Assembly: GCF_030815585.1 (NCBI RefSeq)
Contig: NZ_JAUSWY010000001.1
Span: 186,001 to 250,000, forward strand
Length of the DNA: 64,000 nt
Direction: 5' to 3'
Origin: Arthrobacter pascens
Lineage (GTDB): Bacteria; Actinomycetota; Actinomycetes; Actinomycetales; Micrococcaceae
Under the pieces are notes generated by a model. The model worked only from the letters and a program-made list of their open reading frames with translations, had not been told where the DNA came from and did not search any database. Both the position numbers and the translations under genes were made by a program. The first letter of the stretch is position 1, and every line of letters begins with the position of its first letter. This document shows positions 27,594 to 37,723 of this stretch, in pieces.

Positions 27594-28685
27594 CTAGGTC
27601 ACGACGCTGAGGGTGCTTGAACATCCCCCAGCGTCGCAGACCTTGTAGGCGGTGGTGGACCCGCCCTTGAATTTATGGACAAAACTTCCTGTGTTGAGAA
27701 CTGTCTTCTTTGTCCCGTTGATCCAGAGCGCGACGCTGACTCCTGTTGCGCCGGTCCATTTCAGTGTGGTGGTGTTGACTCCCTTTGCCGTGGTGGTGGT
27801 TGCTGTCAGCTTGATGGCGGACACCGGCGAGGCAGGCGGCGTAATGGAAGCCGGGGTGAAGGAGAAATCGCGGATCACCACGGATTCGGGCTTCACATGG
27901 GCGGGATCGCCGCCTCCTCCTCCGGCCACCCACAGGTTGAAGTGGACTTGCTCCTTGGCCGGCACCGGAACGGTGGAGCCCTCCAGCACCGTGCGCTTGA
28001 GCAGTGTTCCCACGTAACCCTTCCCGGCGTAGGTTTCAAAGGTCAGCCTGCCGGGCTCCCACACCATCCTGTGGGTGGTGACGGGGCTGGCCGTTACGTC
28101 GAAAACGATGGTGTTGTTCCCCTCCCCGGGGGGCCGGCCGGCGTCGAACCAGTATCCGTGGCCCTGGGTGACGGGCCAGGACTCGCCATAGCTCGCGCCT
28201 CCGCCCCAGGCTGATGCTTCGCAAAGGTCGATCTCGTTATAGCCGGGCTCGGCGAGCGGATCGTAAGTGAAGAGGCAGCCCCAGACCACTTCCTTCTGCA
28301 GCAGGCTGAGGTCTTTCTCCACTGTGGTGCTGTAGGTTCCGTAGCCGAACCCCTGCCGGGTGGACTGGAATTCCGCGCCCACCGGGGCTTCGCCGGTAGG
28401 GTTGGTGAGCTTCATGGTGACGTAGCCGTTCGCATCCGGATTGCCCACGTTGGCGGCGTCGAAGAGCCTGTTGTACTGCGGAGCCCCGCCCCAGAAACGC
28501 TTCTCCCAGTTGAACCCCTTCCAGGCGAAATCCCCCGCCGGTCCGGGGTTGGGATCCATCGGAGTGGTGTCCGCCGCCGCTGCGGGTGGAACAAATGCCA
28601 GCATTGCCAAAGCTGCGGCGGCCAGCAAGGCCAACGGCTTCCTCGAACGGGCGGGATGCAGAACAGAAAACCGAAAAGAAGCCAT
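27594..28685 (-). CDS. secreted GH16-family glucanase
   Basis: A 363-residue exported protein. Residues 1-37 are a Sec signal peptide (core LALLAAAALAMLAFV, ending AAA). A glycoside hydrolase family 16 domain spans about 45-270. The catalytic motif is E151-I-D-L-C-E156 with nucleophile Glu151 and acid/base Glu156, the beta-bulge form. The C-terminal 80 residues (TATTTTAKGVNTTTLKWTG onward) look like a small Ig/fibronectin-like accessory domain ending with two cysteines. It should cut beta-1,3 or beta-1,3-1,4 glucans outside the cell. It converges on the glycosyltransferase/LAMTG pair. Confidence 0.9.
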   Translation of the reverse strand: MASFRFSVLHPARSRKPLALLAAAALAMLAFVPPAAAADTTPMDPNPGPAGDFAWKGFNWEKRFWGGAPQYNRLFDAANVGNPDANGYVTMKLTNPTGEAPVGAEFQSTRQGFGYGTYSTTVEKDLSLLQKEVVWGCLFTYDPLAEPGYNEIDLCEASAWGGGASYGESWPVTQGHGYWFDAGRPPGEGNNTIVFDVTASPVTTHRMVWEPGRLTFETYAGKGYVGTLLKRTVLEGSTVPVPAKEQVHFNLWVAGGGGGDPAHVKPESVVIRDFSFTPASITPPASPVSAIKLTATTTTAKGVNTTTLKWTGATGVSVALWINGTKKTVLNTGSFVHKFKGGSTTAYKVCDAGGCSSTLSVVT

Positions 28686-29018
28686 TGGACGCCCTTACGT
28701 GTTGCTCCCAGCGAGCTTTTGCGCCCCCATTGAGCACACCCTGATCATCAGCCAAATGTGACGCACAACGCAATAGGTCTGATGTGACTAATTTGCGGCG
28801 ACGCTGTCTTCAAGAAATACGAAATATTGCCCAAGGCTCAAGAATTACGCAAACTACGAAAAATTGACGCAAAAGGTTCGAAAGAGTCTGTAGGCTCAAT
28901 ATGCTGCCATCAGAGATGAAATAAGTATTCCACGACCCTCCATTCGGTTTAGATGAACGAATAGGACATGAAATAGCTTGATCCTCCGGCGCAAACACAC
29001 TGCACGCGGTGACAGACT
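28686..29018. other. 333-bp intergenic region, AT-richer than its surroundings
   Basis: The region between the divergent GH16 and response-regulator genes. I see no coding frame with protein-like composition. It must hold both promoters. A TTGACG stretch near 28864 could be a -35 element, but I cannot place a matching -10 with confidence. The lower GC content could reflect regulatory DNA or a transferred segment. Confidence 0.5.
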
Positions 29019-29885
29019 ATGGGGGCATGGATGGTGGAGCGGGGCATTGCTGTTGTTGTGGAGGACGACGACGACGTCAGGACATCTCTGACGGAGGTGC
29101 TGCAGCAGTCCGGTTTCGCCGTGCATGCAACCACTTCCAGCCTTGACGGCGTCGAGGCGGTGCGGGAACACAACCCTGTCACTGTCACCATGGATGTGGG
29201 CCTGCCGGGCTTCGACGGCATTGAGGCATCGCGCCGGATCCGTACCTTTAGCGATGCCTACCTCATCATCGTCACCGGCCGGGTGGAGGAAGCAGATGCC
29301 CTCATGGGTTTCGAGGCAGGCGCTGACGACTACCTCACCAAGCCCTTCCGTCCACGCGAACTCCGGGCCCGGATCGCAGCGATGCTCCGGCGGCCACGGT
29401 CACTCAACGCCGGATCCGCCGAAAGCGCCCCTGGCCCGCGGCTCCGCAGCGTGCACCAGCCAGGGCAGCAGCCTTCAACCTTGCCGGCCCCGGCCCCGGC
29501 CCCGGCCCCGGCGCCGGTCACAGCCGCCGGCCCGCTGCCTGAACCGCAGGCCACAATTGTCCGCTGCGACTTCGAGCACAAGGGGCTGACCCTGCACGAG
29601 GGGTCGCGCAGTGTTGCCATCAATGGTGAGCCTGTGGAGCTGACCCGGACGCAGTTCGACCTGCTCTTGGTCCTGATGGAGAACGGGCGGGTGGTCCAGA
29701 CCAAAGCAGACCTGGTCCGCAGGCTGAGAAATGAGCCGTACAACACAGGCTCCTACGTCAGCACCGGTGAGGAGCGCGCCGTCGAGGTCCACCTGGGCAA
29801 CCTGCGCAAGCGCCTCGGCGAGACGTCGCGCGCTCCGCGCTGGGTGGAGACCGTCCGTGGAGTGGGCTACCGGCTGGCACCGTAA
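29019..29885 (+). CDS. orphan OmpR-family response regulator
   Basis: A 288-residue two-domain regulator. The receiver has the acidic pocket VVEDDDDVRTSL, phospho-acceptor Asp59 in TMDVGLPGFDG and the conserved Lys in LTKPFRPREL. The C-terminal winged helix (LTRTQFDLLLVLMENG; LRKRLGETSRAPRWVETVRG, VGYRL) is of Trans_reg_C type. Between them is an unusually long Ala/Pro linker coded by repeated GGCCCC hexamers (about 29482-29516). Start ATG 29019 or 29031. No histidine kinase gene adjoins; the kinase fragment at 23.3 kb is the only one in the window and belongs to a different class. Confidence 0.92.
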   Translation: MGAWMVERGIAVVVEDDDDVRTSLTEVLQQSGFAVHATTSSLDGVEAVREHNPVTVTMDVGLPGFDGIEASRRIRTFSDAYLIIVTGRVEEADALMGFEAGADDYLTKPFRPRELRARIAAMLRRPRSLNAGSAESAPGPRLRSVHQPGQQPSTLPAPAPAPAPAPVTAAGPLPEPQATIVRCDFEHKGLTLHEGSRSVAINGEPVELTRTQFDLLLVLMENGRVVQTKADLVRRLRNEPYNTGSYVSTGEERAVEVHLGNLRKRLGETSRAPRWVETVRGVGYRLAP

Positions 29886-29920
29886 TGGGCTTTGGCGGCA
29901 ACGCCTGTTGTCCGGAGGGC

Positions 29921-31393
29921 TTACTGTGCCTGGTATCCCAGTCCTGGTAGCTGGACCAGCTCCAGCGCCTCATCGAGATCCTGGCGAAGATCGCGGTCCT
30001 GTGTAGCAGCCGGAAGCGTGAACGCGGTCTTGAGGACTCTGCTAAACACCGGATTGCTGAATTCGTCCGGTGTCCGCCCCTGCATCCGAAGTGCCCGCGC
30101 GCCACAGGCCAGTTCCACGGCCGTCAAGGTCGCCAGCCCCCGGACCGTGGATTCCAGCCGCGACGTCGCCAGGCTGGCGAAGCTGGCGTCCTCCTCGGCG
30201 CCCAGGGACAGCACCACCGTCTGCAGGCTGGCGGGCTGGGCGTTGGCGCGCACCAGTGCCGCGGCGGCAGCCGCCACGTATTCGAGCATCATGACGCCGG
30301 ATTGGCCGGCATCGTCGGCTGCCAAGAACCGGTTGAGGCCCGTGAACGCGGGATCGCAGAGCAGGTTTATCCGGCGGAGGTTGGTGGCGCAGGCCGTTCC
30401 CATGGCCAGGTGCAGGGCATCCACCCGCCGGGCAAGCGAGGTCATCTGGAAGAGGCCGTGGTGGGCCACCCCGTTGCTCCCGTCGGCCTCAGTGCCGAAG
30501 ACCAGCGGGTTCTCGTGGCCTGCAACCACCAGCCGCTTCAACAGGGATTCAAGCGCGGCAAGCTCCTCCGACACCGCCCCGAGGACCTGCGGCAGCGTGC
30601 GCAGGCAGAACGGATCCTGGATGCGGGCAGCCTCGTCCGTCCCCGTCACCAGTGCATGAAGTGTCCCGGCCATTTCCCCGACGGCTGACGCATCGGACGC
30701 GCGCGCCACCTCAGGGCTGAACGCCTCCGAATTACCTGACATCGCGGTGAAGGACAATGCGCTCACCAGCGTGAGGTTCTCCAGCAGGGTGGCAAGCTTC
30801 TGGTGGGCCAAAACAGCCTGGGCGATGGTGAGCGCGTTCGAGCTCATGAACGGCAAGGCATCCTCCGTGGCCCAGCCCTCGAGCGCTTCGGTGATACGGC
30901 TCCCGTCCATGGTTGGCCGCTCGCCCAACAGGGTCAGCGCGGTCCCGGCCAAGGCCGGCAGATCGGCCGTTCCGATCCCGCCGAATTCCCGCACTTCCGG
31001 CAAGGCGTCACTGTTCAGCATCTCCACAAGTGCTTGGGGGATGGCCGGATTGATTCCGGAGGCACCTGCCGCCAGCTGGGAGAGCCTGATCACTAGCATC
31101 GCCCGCACGGTTTCCCGGTCAAGGTTCCGCCCGGCGTCCACGGCATGGCTGCGGAGGAGATTCAGTCCATGGGTGTCCACTCCCTTGCCGGTGGCATCCA
31201 GCGTGACGGAGCGGTTGGCGCCGACGCCGGTAGACCGTCCATAAACGGGCCGTGCCCGGGCGGTTGCCCGTGCGGACCGCTGGGATTCGGCCATCCGTTC
31301 AACGGCCGACGGCGCCAGCGTCACCCGGATGCCCCCTGCAGCTACCGCAGCGATGTCCGCCAGGCCCAGCTCGCGGCCGTCAATTTCAATCAC
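29921..31393 (-). CDS. HAL/PAL-family lyase lacking the MIO triad
   Basis: A 490-residue member of the aromatic amino acid lyase family, started at GTG 31393 (AGGAAAGGA seven bases upstream). Family positions kept are Tyr51 in PVYGRSTGVG, Asn185 in SSNALT, Arg264, and the late Glu of GAEEDASF. The MIO-forming Ala-Ser-Gly is missing: GGIGTADLPALA (138-149) stands where GxxGASGDLAPLA is expected, so one residue is deleted and no Ser-Gly pair remains. The catalytic Tyr of QDPYSLR is Phe261 (QDPFCLR). Ordinary histidine deamination needs MIO. It follows hutU in the betaine-transporter operon, which suggests elimination of trimethylamine from a betaine such as hercynine or ergothioneine. Confidence 0.85.
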   Translation of the reverse strand: MIEIDGRELGLADIAAVAAGGIRVTLAPSAVERMAESQRSARATARARPVYGRSTGVGANRSVTLDATGKGVDTHGLNLLRSHAVDAGRNLDRETVRAMLVIRLSQLAAGASGINPAIPQALVEMLNSDALPEVREFGGIGTADLPALAGTALTLLGERPTMDGSRITEALEGWATEDALPFMSSNALTIAQAVLAHQKLATLLENLTLVSALSFTAMSGNSEAFSPEVARASDASAVGEMAGTLHALVTGTDEAARIQDPFCLRTLPQVLGAVSEELAALESLLKRLVVAGHENPLVFGTEADGSNGVAHHGLFQMTSLARRVDALHLAMGTACATNLRRINLLCDPAFTGLNRFLAADDAGQSGVMMLEYVAAAAAALVRANAQPASLQTVVLSLGAEEDASFASLATSRLESTVRGLATLTAVELACGARALRMQGRTPDEFSNPVFSRVLKTAFTLPAATQDRDLRQDLDEALELVQLPGLGYQAQ

Positions 31394-31554
31394 CGGATGA
31401 TCCTTTCCTACTTTTCTGGGGCCACGCGAGCAGGGTTCCCTGGCCTGGGAGCCGGTGGGGACTTGCGAGGTTAGGGGGCTCGTTCTCATCGGTTGCTCCG
31501 TAGGTGCCTTTTTGGTGGCTCAGAACGGCGGTTACGGAGCAGTCGATGGGCTGG

Positions 31555-33261
<1,707 letters not shown>

Positions 33262-33291
33262 TCTGTGTTCTCCTAAAGCTGGAAGACGGGG

Positions 33292-34204
33292 TTAGGCCAG
33301 GTTCTTGGACTTGAGCCATTCCTTGGCGATTTCGCCGATGTCCTCGAACTTGGCCACCCGGCCGTTCATGTCGATCAGGTCTTCGGTGGTCAGGGCAGCG
33401 GAGACCTTGTTGAGGACGTCCTTGACGGTGTCCGTCGACTTCTTCTGGTTGATCACCGGGACGATGTTCTCGGAGAGGAACAGGTTCTTGCTGTCCTCAA
33501 GGGCCACCAGGTTGTTGGCGGACAGTGCCGGATCGGTGCTGAACAGGTCGGCGACCTGTACCTGGCCGGACAGCAGGGCGTTCAGCGTCAGGGGACCGCC
33601 GGCGTCGAGCGCTGAGAATTCCTTGAATTCCAGGCCGTAGACGGACTTGAGGCCGGCCACACCGTTGAGGCGGGTCTTCCACTCCGGCGGGCCGCCCAGA
33701 ACCAGGTCCTTGGGCCACCGGCTGGAGATCGCTGATGGATTTGAGGTTGTACTTCTCGGCGGTCTCCTTCTTGACCGCCAGGACGTCCTTGTCCTCGGCT
33801 TCGGAGGCCGTCAGCATTGTCAGGCCGGCGGGGACCTTGGTGCCCAGTTCCGTGGCCACCTCTTCAGAGGAAACGGCCTTGGTGGCTGGATCGAGGTACT
33901 GCAGGAGGGCGCCGCCGTATTCGGGCATGAGGTCGATGGAGCCGTCCTTGAGGGCCGGGATGGTGACTTCGCGGCTGCCGATGCTGGGCTTTTCGGTGAC
34001 CTGGACGCCCTTGCTCTTCAGGGCCTCGGCGTAGATCTTGGCGATGAGCTGGCTTTCCGGGAAATCGGCGGAGCCCACGATGATGCTGTCGCTCGAGGCT
34101 GCCTGGGTGTTGTTGGAGCTGCTCAACGGGTCTCCGCCGCCGCAGGCGCTCAGGGTAATGGCAGCCACTGCGGCCAGGGTGAAACCGGTCAGGTACTTCT
34201 TCAT
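33292..34204 (-). pseudogene. betaine-class ABC transporter binding protein, frameshifted
   Basis: A lipoprotein of the OpuBC/ProX (quaternary ammonium) binding family, split over two frames. The first part starts at ATG 34204 (CAGGAG site), has a signal peptide with lipobox LSAC (Cys21) and runs through GSADFPESQLIAKIYAEAL and DLMPEYGGALLQYL. At 33712-33714 a GGG run (CCC on the coding strand) has one base too many; removing it joins SISDLQPVA to DLVLGGPPEWKTRL and continues as KSVYGLEFKEFSALDAGGPL to the stop at 33292. The rest of the operon is intact, so a sequencing error in the homopolymer is as likely as a real mutation. Confidence 0.85.
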
Positions 34205-34311
34205 GAGTTTTCTCCTGTGAAGGGGCGGCGCCGGACATGCGGCGGCCAGGTGGGGATGATGCGTGGTGGGATGGGCCACCGGGGAGGCAGTCGGTTTGGG
34301 TGGGGGAGGGA

Positions 34312-35031
34312 TCAGACCGTGGCGGGGGTGTTCACGGTGCCCGCCGGGAGGGCGGTCTTGACGGTGCGCCGGGTCAGTCCTGGTGAGACAACCCTGCGGG
34401 TGATGAAGGCGAGCAGCTGGTCGAAGAAGAGTGCCAGCAGCGCCACGAGCACGGCGCCGGCAACCATCTGGCTGTAGTCGTTCTGGGCCTTGCCATCGAT
34501 CAGCAGCCGGCCCAGTCCACCCAGCGAAATGTACGCCGCGATGGTCGCCGTCGAAATGATCTGCAGCAGTGAGCTGCGGACACCGGACAGCATCAGCGGG
34601 AGCGAGCAGGGGAGCTGGACGTCCGTAAGGATCTTCATGGTGCGGAAACCCATGCCCCTGGCGGCGTCGACGGCGGCAGCGTCCACTGCCCGCACGCCGG
34701 CATAGGTGTTGGTCAGGATGGGCGGGACGGCGAGGAGCACCAGCACGATGAGGCTGGGGACGATGTAGCCCATCCTGGACGGGAAGGCCGGGGAGATCAG
34801 CAGGACCAGAAGGATCAGCAGGCCCACGCTGGGCAGGGCGCGCAGGGCGTTGGCGAGGCCGGCGATCATGAAGACGCCCTTCCCGGTGACGCCGATGTAG
34901 ATGCCGAGCGGAACGGCGATGACGGCTGCGATGGCGAGGGCGATGAGGGAGTACAGCAGGTGCTCGCCGATGAGGGTCGGGATGCCGTCGGCGCCGCTCC
35001 AGTGTGCAGGGTCGAACAAGTAGTTCATCAT
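34312..35031 (-). CDS. betaine-class ABC transporter permease 1
   Basis: A membrane protein of about 239 residues with five to six helices, of the ProW/OpuBB type. The permease loop that contacts the ATPase is VRAVDAAAVDAARGMGFRTM (EAA-like). The start at ATG 35031 overlaps the previous gene's stop by four bases (ATGA), as is usual in this operon. It forms the channel with the permease at 35028-35678. In related systems (OpuC, HutXWV, EgtUV) such permeases import glycine betaine, choline, histidine or ergothioneine. Confidence 0.9.
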   Translation of the reverse strand: MMNYLFDPAHWSGADGIPTLIGEHLLYSLIALAIAAVIAVPLGIYIGVTGKGVFMIAGLANALRALPSVGLLILLVLLISPAFPSRMGYIVPSLIVLVLLAVPPILTNTYAGVRAVDAAAVDAARGMGFRTMKILTDVQLPCSLPLMLSGVRSSLLQIISTATIAAYISLGGLGRLLIDGKAQNDYSQMVAGAVLVALLALFFDQLLAFITRRVVSPGLTRRTVKTALPAGTVNTPATV

Positions 35032-35678
35032 GATGCCACCACCTTGGGGGTCCACGGTGTCAGCCACCGGTTGATGAGAATGATCAGGCCGTCAAGGATC
35101 ATCGCCAGGACCACGCAGAGGATGATGCCGGCAATGATGGGGGTGAAGAACCGGAGCTGGAAGCCCTGAGTGAAGAGGGAGCCGAGCTGCGGAATGCCCA
35201 GCAGCGCGGCAACCGATACGAGGCTGACGTTGGAGACCGCTGCCACTCGGAGGCCGGCGCAGATGACCGGAACGCCCACCGGAAGCTCAACCTTCAACAG
35301 GCTCTGGTAGCCGCGGTAGCCCATGGCCTTGGCGGCCTGGACGGTGTCCTCGGGGACGGCATCCAGGGCGTCCGCCACCACACGGACCAGCAGGGCCACC
35401 GTGTAGATGGTCAGTGCGGCCACGATGTTGAGGGGATCGAGGATCTTGGTGCCCAGGACCAGGGGCAGCAACACAAACAGCGCCAGCGAGGGAACTGTGT
35501 AGAGGAGGCCTGCGGCGCCCACCAGCAGGGGGTAGATCCGGCGGCTGCGGTGCGCCCACCAGCCCAGGGGCAGCGCGATGAGCAGGCCGAGGATCAGCGG
35601 CGCAACGGCCAGCAGGACGTGCCAGCCGAGCAGGAACACGATGTTGTCGAACTGGCGTCCCAGCCACTCAAAGTTCAT
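35028..35678 (-). CDS. betaine-class ABC transporter permease 2
   Basis: A 216-residue permease with about five membrane helices and the EAA-like loop LDAVPEDTVQAAKAMGYRG. It overlaps the ATPase gene upstream (35675-35678) and the next permease downstream by four bases each, so all three are translationally coupled. It is the second membrane subunit of the importer. Length and motifs are normal for the OpuBB/OpuBD family. Confidence 0.9.
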   Translation of the reverse strand: MNFEWLGRQFDNIVFLLGWHVLLAVAPLILGLLIALPLGWWAHRSRRIYPLLVGAAGLLYTVPSLALFVLLPLVLGTKILDPLNIVAALTIYTVALLVRVVADALDAVPEDTVQAAKAMGYRGYQSLLKVELPVGVPVICAGLRVAAVSNVSLVSVAALLGIPQLGSLFTQGFQLRFFTPIIAGIILCVVLAMILDGLIILINRWLTPWTPKVVAS

Positions 35679-36781
35679 CGGGCCGTCTCCAGGTGCGGTT
35701 CAGCCTCAATCGCCTTGATGACGTCTGTGGCGGTCACGGTACCCACCAGCTCGCCGGAAGCATCGACGACGACGCCGCGGCGTGAGGGCGAGGACAGGGC
35801 AGCATCGAGCAGCTGCCTCATGGTTCCGGAAACGTGCGCGGAGGTGCCGCTGAGGTTGAGGTGTTCGCGCTTGAGCTCGTCACGGACCAGCTCGGGCTGG
35901 GCCCAGCCGAGCGGCTTCCTGTTCCCGTCCACCACCAGGACCCACGCGCCGGTGGCCTTGCTCTGCGCTTCGGCGGCTGAGGCCCCGAGCTGGACCGCCG
36001 CCTCCTCCCTCACGGCCACGCTGCCCGCTGCGTCGGTGAACCCGAGCGAGCGGTAGCCGCGGTCGCGGCCCACGAAGTCGGCGACGAACTCGTCGGCAGG
36101 ATTGGTCAGGAGCTCCGACGGCGTGGCCATCTGGGCGACTTTCCCTCCCACCCGCATCACGGCAACCTGGTCGCCCAGTTTGAGGGCTTCATCGATGTCG
36201 TGGGTGACCATGATGATGGTCTTGCCGATTTCACGCTGCAGCCGGAGGAACTCCTCCTGAAGCTGTGCCCGGACCACCGGGTCCACCGCGCTGAAGGGTT
36301 CATCCATCAGCATGAAGGCGGGGTCCGAGGCCAGGGCCCGGGCAACGCCCACGCGCTGTTGCTGCCCGCCCGAAAGCTGCCAGGGATAGCGTTTGGCGAA
36401 GGTTTCAGGCAGCCCCACCCGCTCCATCAGTTCCAACGCCCGGAGGCGGGCCTTCTGCCGGCTCTCGCCGAGGAGCAGGGGCATGGTGGCGATATTGTCC
36501 ACGATGGTGCGGTGTGGAAACAGGCCGGCGTGCTGGATGACGTAGCCGATCCGGCGGCGAAGCAATGCTGCGTCCATGCCGGAGGTGGGCTGGTCATCGA
36601 GGTATATGGTCCCGCTGGTGGGTTCGATGAGGCGGTTGATCATCCGCAGCGAGGTGGTCTTTCCGCAGCCTGACGGCCCAACCAGGACGGTCAGCTTGCC
36701 CGTGGGGGCTTCAAGATCCAGACCATCCACAGCCACTGTCCCGTCGGGATAGGCCTTGCTAACACTTTCAAACCTGATCAT
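35675..36781 (-). CDS. betaine-class ABC transporter ATP-binding protein with CBS domains
   Basis: A 368-residue ATPase of the ProV/OpuCA type. Walker A is GPSGCGKTT, the signature is LSGGQQQRVGVARALA and Walker B is FMLMDEPFSAVD, with the switch His in TVTHD-like MVTHDIDE. Residues about 255-365 form a pair of CBS domains, which in OpuA-type transporters sense ionic strength or nucleotides. Starts at ATG 36781 and overlaps the IclR gene by four bases. A substrate carrying a quaternary ammonium group is likely for this transporter class. Confidence 0.93.
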   Translation of the reverse strand: MIRFESVSKAYPDGTVAVDGLDLEAPTGKLTVLVGPSGCGKTTSLRMINRLIEPTSGTIYLDDQPTSGMDAALLRRRIGYVIQHAGLFPHRTIVDNIATMPLLLGESRQKARLRALELMERVGLPETFAKRYPWQLSGGQQQRVGVARALASDPAFMLMDEPFSAVDPVVRAQLQEEFLRLQREIGKTIIMVTHDIDEALKLGDQVAVMRVGGKVAQMATPSELLTNPADEFVADFVGRDRGYRSLGFTDAAGSVAVREEAAVQLGASAAEAQSKATGAWVLVVDGNRKPLGWAQPELVRDELKREHLNLSGTSAHVSGTMRQLLDAALSSPSRRGVVVDASGELVGTVTATDVIKAIEAEPHLETAR

Positions 36782-37500
36782 TTCTTATCCATGCTTTCCT
36801 GGGGCATTTCATGGTCTTCGGAGGGCGTGGTGAGGATGGTCTTGGCCACCATCGCCAGGTCCTTGCCGATTTTCATAGCCTTCATTTCGTCCAGCCGGTA
36901 GCTGGGCGCCACGATGCTCAGTGCGGCCACTGTCCTGCCGCCCATGATGACGGGGGCGGCGACGGCCGTCACGTCATCTTCTACGCCACTGCGCATGACT
37001 GCGAAGCCGCGCTCGGTTTCACGGCCGGTCAGGACCTTGCCTGCGGCAGATCCCTCCAACGGGATGCTTCTGCCGACCCAGCTGGCGTGCCGGATCGAAT
37101 GTGTTCCTTCAATGATGGCGATGTAGATCCCGGTGTCCCCAGGGCCGGGAATGCTGAGATAGCACGACTCGCCGGTCTTCGCGACGAGCCCCTTCATGGC
37201 CGGAGTGCACAGCGAGACGAGGGATTCGTGGCCAAGAGCCAGGGCACCAAGCTGGATGACGCTGGCTCCGGGCCTGAAGTTTCCACCCGGATCCCTCGAT
37301 ACGAACCCGCTGCCTTCAAGCGTCCGAAGAAGGCGAAGGGCCGTGCTGGCGGACAGGTCCGCCACCCGTGCGGCGTCGCTGAGGCTGAGGGCCCCGTCTG
37401 TGCAGACGGCACTTAGGAGCGCCAGGGCCCGTTCTACCGTCCGGGTTGAGGAATCTGCAGCCACTGCTTGACCCGCTTTCAAAGTGGTCCGAATCACCAT
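36778..37500 (-). CDS. IclR-family transcriptional regulator
   Basis: A 240-residue regulator with an N-terminal winged helix (RTVERALALLSAVCTDGALS; LSASTALRLLRTLEGSGFV) and a C-terminal GAF-like effector domain (ESCYLSIPGPGDTGIYIAII, GRSIPLEGSAAGKVLTG). It is the first gene of the operon with the ABC transporter, hutU and the lyase, and is divergent from the M20/hutF pair, so it should control both. ATG 37500 has no good ribosome site; a GTG about 13 codons later is possible. A near-identical inverted sequence pair in the 37.5-37.7 kb gap is its probable operator set. Confidence 0.9.
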   Translation of the reverse strand: MVIRTTLKAGQAVAADSSTRTVERALALLSAVCTDGALSLSDAARVADLSASTALRLLRTLEGSGFVSRDPGGNFRPGASVIQLGALALGHESLVSLCTPAMKGLVAKTGESCYLSIPGPGDTGIYIAIIEGTHSIRHASWVGRSIPLEGSAAGKVLTGRETERGFAVMRSGVEDDVTAVAAPVIMGGRTVAALSIVAPSYRLDEMKAMKIGKDLAMVAKTILTTPSEDHEMPQESMDKK

Positions 37501-37503
37501 GTC

Positions 37504-37523
37504 TTGCCACTAAGTAAAAACCA
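37504..37523. promoter_or_regulatory. operator-like element, left copy
   Basis: TTGCCACTAAGTAAAAACCA lies directly upstream of the IclR start. Its reverse complement matches 18 of 20 bases with 37682-37701, on the other side of the gap. The likeness extends outward as AATG(A/G)AAA. One copy sits before each divergent transcript, which fits the IclR protein controlling both. Confidence 0.6.
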
Positions 37524-37681
37524 ATTTTCATTCGCTGACAATAGGTGACCCCTACATTTCACAGGTTTTTCACACAATCCGTGTTGATCACCGCCCGGTG
37601 CGGCAGTCCCGTGTCCGACGTGTTGCGGGCCTGTTAACTGTCACTGCAGTCTGCCCCTAGGTCTTGCCATGCAATGGAAAG

Positions 37682-37701
37682 TGGTTTTTACTTGGTGGCA
37701 G
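37682..37701. promoter_or_regulatory. operator-like element, right copy
   Basis: TGGTTTTTACTTGGTGGCAG, the inverted near-copy of 37504-37523. It is 22 bases before the GTG start of the M20 amidohydrolase. A second imperfect palindrome (TTGCCAT-GCA-ATGGAAA, 37664-37680) abuts it, which would be a further half of an IclR-type site. Confidence 0.6.
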
Positions 37702-37723
37702 ATCGTACCAATCGGAGGTTCAT

